Below are positions 4,175 through 5,277 of a stretch of 5,277 nucleotides of DNA, piece by piece. The stretch spans positions 1-5,277 of the forward strand of contig JAFGUR010000116.1 of assembly GCA_016938425.1 (NCBI GenBank), in the 5' to 3' direction. The notes below the pieces were generated by a model. It made no database searches, was not told where the DNA came from, and saw nothing but the letters and a program-made list of their open reading frames with translations. The stretch is from Fusobacteriaceae bacterium (GTDB lineage Bacteria; Fusobacteriota; Fusobacteriia; Fusobacteriales; Fusobacteriaceae). The translations under genes were made by a program, and so were the position numbers. Each line of letters opens with the position of its first letter. Positions within the stretch are counted from its first letter, which is position 1.

Positions 4175-5257
4175 TTACATTGTTCTTACTATTTCTTTTA
4201 TTGCATCTACTAACTTAATTATATCTTCTTTAGTTAGTTCTCCTATACAACCTACTCTCATAAGTTTTCCAGTAAACTCACCTTGTCCACCTGCAACAGA
4301 GTAATCATATTCAGAATTTAATCTTTTTATAACCACTTTTGTATCAATTTCATCATTTCCTAATAATGAAACTAAAGTATTTCCTCTATTTTCATCTTTT
4401 TCAACAAACAAACCAAATCCTAAAGCAGTCAATTCTTTTTCTACATACTCTCTCAAATCTTTATGATGTGCTTGAATATTTTCTAAACCTCTAGTTAATA
4501 TTTTTTTACACGAATAATCAGCAGCCATAATTAATCCAATTGGTGGAGTCCATGGGCTTTGTCTTCCTTCTAAAGCTTTATAATATTTCTTTAAGTCAAA
4601 ATAAAACTTTGGTAAATCTGAAACTTCCATAGCTTTTTTTGCTTTTTTTGACAAAGCTATAAACGATAATCCTGGAGGCATAAAGAATCCTTTTTGACTT
4701 CCTGCAATTGTACAATCTATTCCCCATTCATCAAATTCAAAAGGATTTACTACTAATGCAGATATATTATCAACTACTAAAAGTATATCTGTATTTTTTG
4801 TTAATTCCCCTAAAGCTTTTACATTATGTAATACCCCTGTTGATGTTTCACTATATTGTACCAATATTCCTTTTAAGTCAGGATTATTTTTAATTACTTC
4901 TTTTATTTCTTCTATATCATAGCTTTTTCCCCATGCATATTTTAGCTCAATAACCTCTAACCCAAATACCCTTGCAATATCTCCATATCTTTCTCCAAAA
5001 TATCCTGCATTTATAGCTAAAACTTTTTCCCCTTTAGAAAATAAGTTTACTACTGAAGTTTCCATAACTCCTGTTCCAGAACATCCTAAAGATAGCACTT
5101 CTTCTTCTGTTTTAAATATCTTTTTTAATTTTTCCCCTAATCCCACAAATATTTCTTCAAAATCAGCAGTTCTATGATGAATCATATCCTTTGCTAATTC
5201 TTTTCTTATATCCTCAGGTACATTTGTTGGCCCTGGCGTATAAAGAACTTTATTCAT
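4175..5257 (-). CDS. Class V PLP-dependent aminotransferase, alanine-glyoxylate/serine-pyruvate type
   Basis: The product (360 residues from the chosen start) is a cytoplasmic fold-type I PLP enzyme that moves amino groups from alanine or serine to a keto acid such as glyoxylate or pyruvate; the exact substrates cannot be read from sequence. Counting from MNKV, it shows the N-terminal YTPGPTNVP (6-14), MIHHRTADFEEI (25-36), the phosphate-contacting SGTG (60-63), SETSTGVLHN (136-145), VVDNIS with D163 for the pyridine nitrogen, the PLP lysine K189 in GSQKGFFMPPG, and LMRVGCIG with R334, likely the substrate-carboxylate arginine. Length is usual for the family. The start is placed at the ATG 5255-5257 because GGGAG (5266-5270) lies eight bases upstream; an in-frame GTG at 5270-5272 would overlap that ribosome site. 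In some bacteria relatives sit beside serA and serve serine metabolism, but the upstream neighbour is outside the window. It ends at its own terminator. Confidence 0.9.
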   Translation of the reverse strand: MNKVLYTPGPTNVPEDIRKELAKDMIHHRTADFEEIFVGLGEKLKKIFKTEEEVLSLGCSGTGVMETSVVNLFSKGEKVLAINAGYFGERYGDIARVFGLEVIELKYAWGKSYDIEEIKEVIKNNPDLKGILVQYSETSTGVLHNVKALGELTKNTDILLVVDNISALVVNPFEFDEWGIDCTIAGSQKGFFMPPGLSFIALSKKAKKAMEVSDLPKFYFDLKKYYKALEGRQSPWTPPIGLIMAADYSCKKILTRGLENIQAHHKDLREYVEKELTALGFGLFVEKDENRGNTLVSLLGNDEIDTKVVIKRLNSEYDYSVAGGQGEFTGKLMRVGCIGELTKEDIIKLVDAIKEIVRTM

Positions 5258-5265
5258 ACCTATCA

Positions 5266-5270
5266 CTCCC
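5266..5270 (-). promoter_or_regulatory. Ribosome binding site that decides the aminotransferase start
   Basis: GGGAG on the minus strand ends eight bases before the ATG at 5255-5257. It overlaps the upstream in-frame GTG codon, so that codon cannot be the main start, and the family's N-terminus (lysine or valine followed by TPGP) fits the ATG. Confidence 0.75.
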
Positions 5271-5277
5271 ACACTTA

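Noticed and set aside
4708..4893. Plus-strand open frame at 4708-4893
   Set aside because: Antisense to the conserved PLP-lysine region of the aminotransferase, with no ribosome site.
5258..5272. GTG at 5270-5272 as the aminotransferase start
   Set aside because: It would place the start inside the ribosome site that serves the ATG at 5255-5257 and adds five residues outside the family's N-terminus.

Overview
The window looks like the chromosome of a low-GC, Gram-negative-type (diderm) anaerobe, most likely Fusobacteriota (Fusobacterium or a close relative). This rests on three things: very AT-rich genes and spacers, a Kdo-pathway arabinose-5-phosphate isomerase (implying a lipopolysaccharide outer membrane) alongside strong AGGAGG-type ribosome sites, and the kinds of genes present (a DUF1858 redox protein, an exported ankyrin protein). 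The taxonomic call is inference; there is no marker gene.

All four genes lie on the minus strand, so transcription runs from right to left. In that order they are: a class V PLP-dependent aminotransferase of the alanine-glyoxylate/serine-pyruvate type (4175-5257), closed by an intrinsic terminator at 4142-4167; a 534-base gene-free stretch (3641-4174); a 707-residue exported ankyrin-repeat protein (1517-3640); the SIS+CBS+CBS arabinose-5-phosphate isomerase KdsD/KpsF (481-1434) with its own extended -10 promoter; and a 66-residue DUF1858 redox-disulfide protein (180-380) with a near-consensus promoter and a strong terminator starting at its stop codon. At the left edge another near-consensus minus-strand promoter and a G-rich ribosome site point to a further gene that begins just outside the window.

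The most notable part is the gene-free stretch. It contains what looks like a 406-base non-autonomous mobile element (3692-4097). It has 12-base terminal inverted repeats (10 of 12 matching), is flanked by a 6-base direct repeat TACTTA, has further inverted blocks inside its ends, and carries a GC-richer (about 40% by hand count), hairpin-dense core that encodes no convincing protein. It sits directly upstream of the ankyrin gene and may have changed that gene's expression. Its family is not recognised from the sequence alone.

The genes do not form one obvious pathway. KdsD feeds Kdo/LPS synthesis, the aminotransferase is amino-acid metabolism, the DUF1858 protein is a small redox protein of unknown partner, and the ankyrin protein is probably a periplasmic or surface binding scaffold. 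Each has at least some signal for separate transcription.
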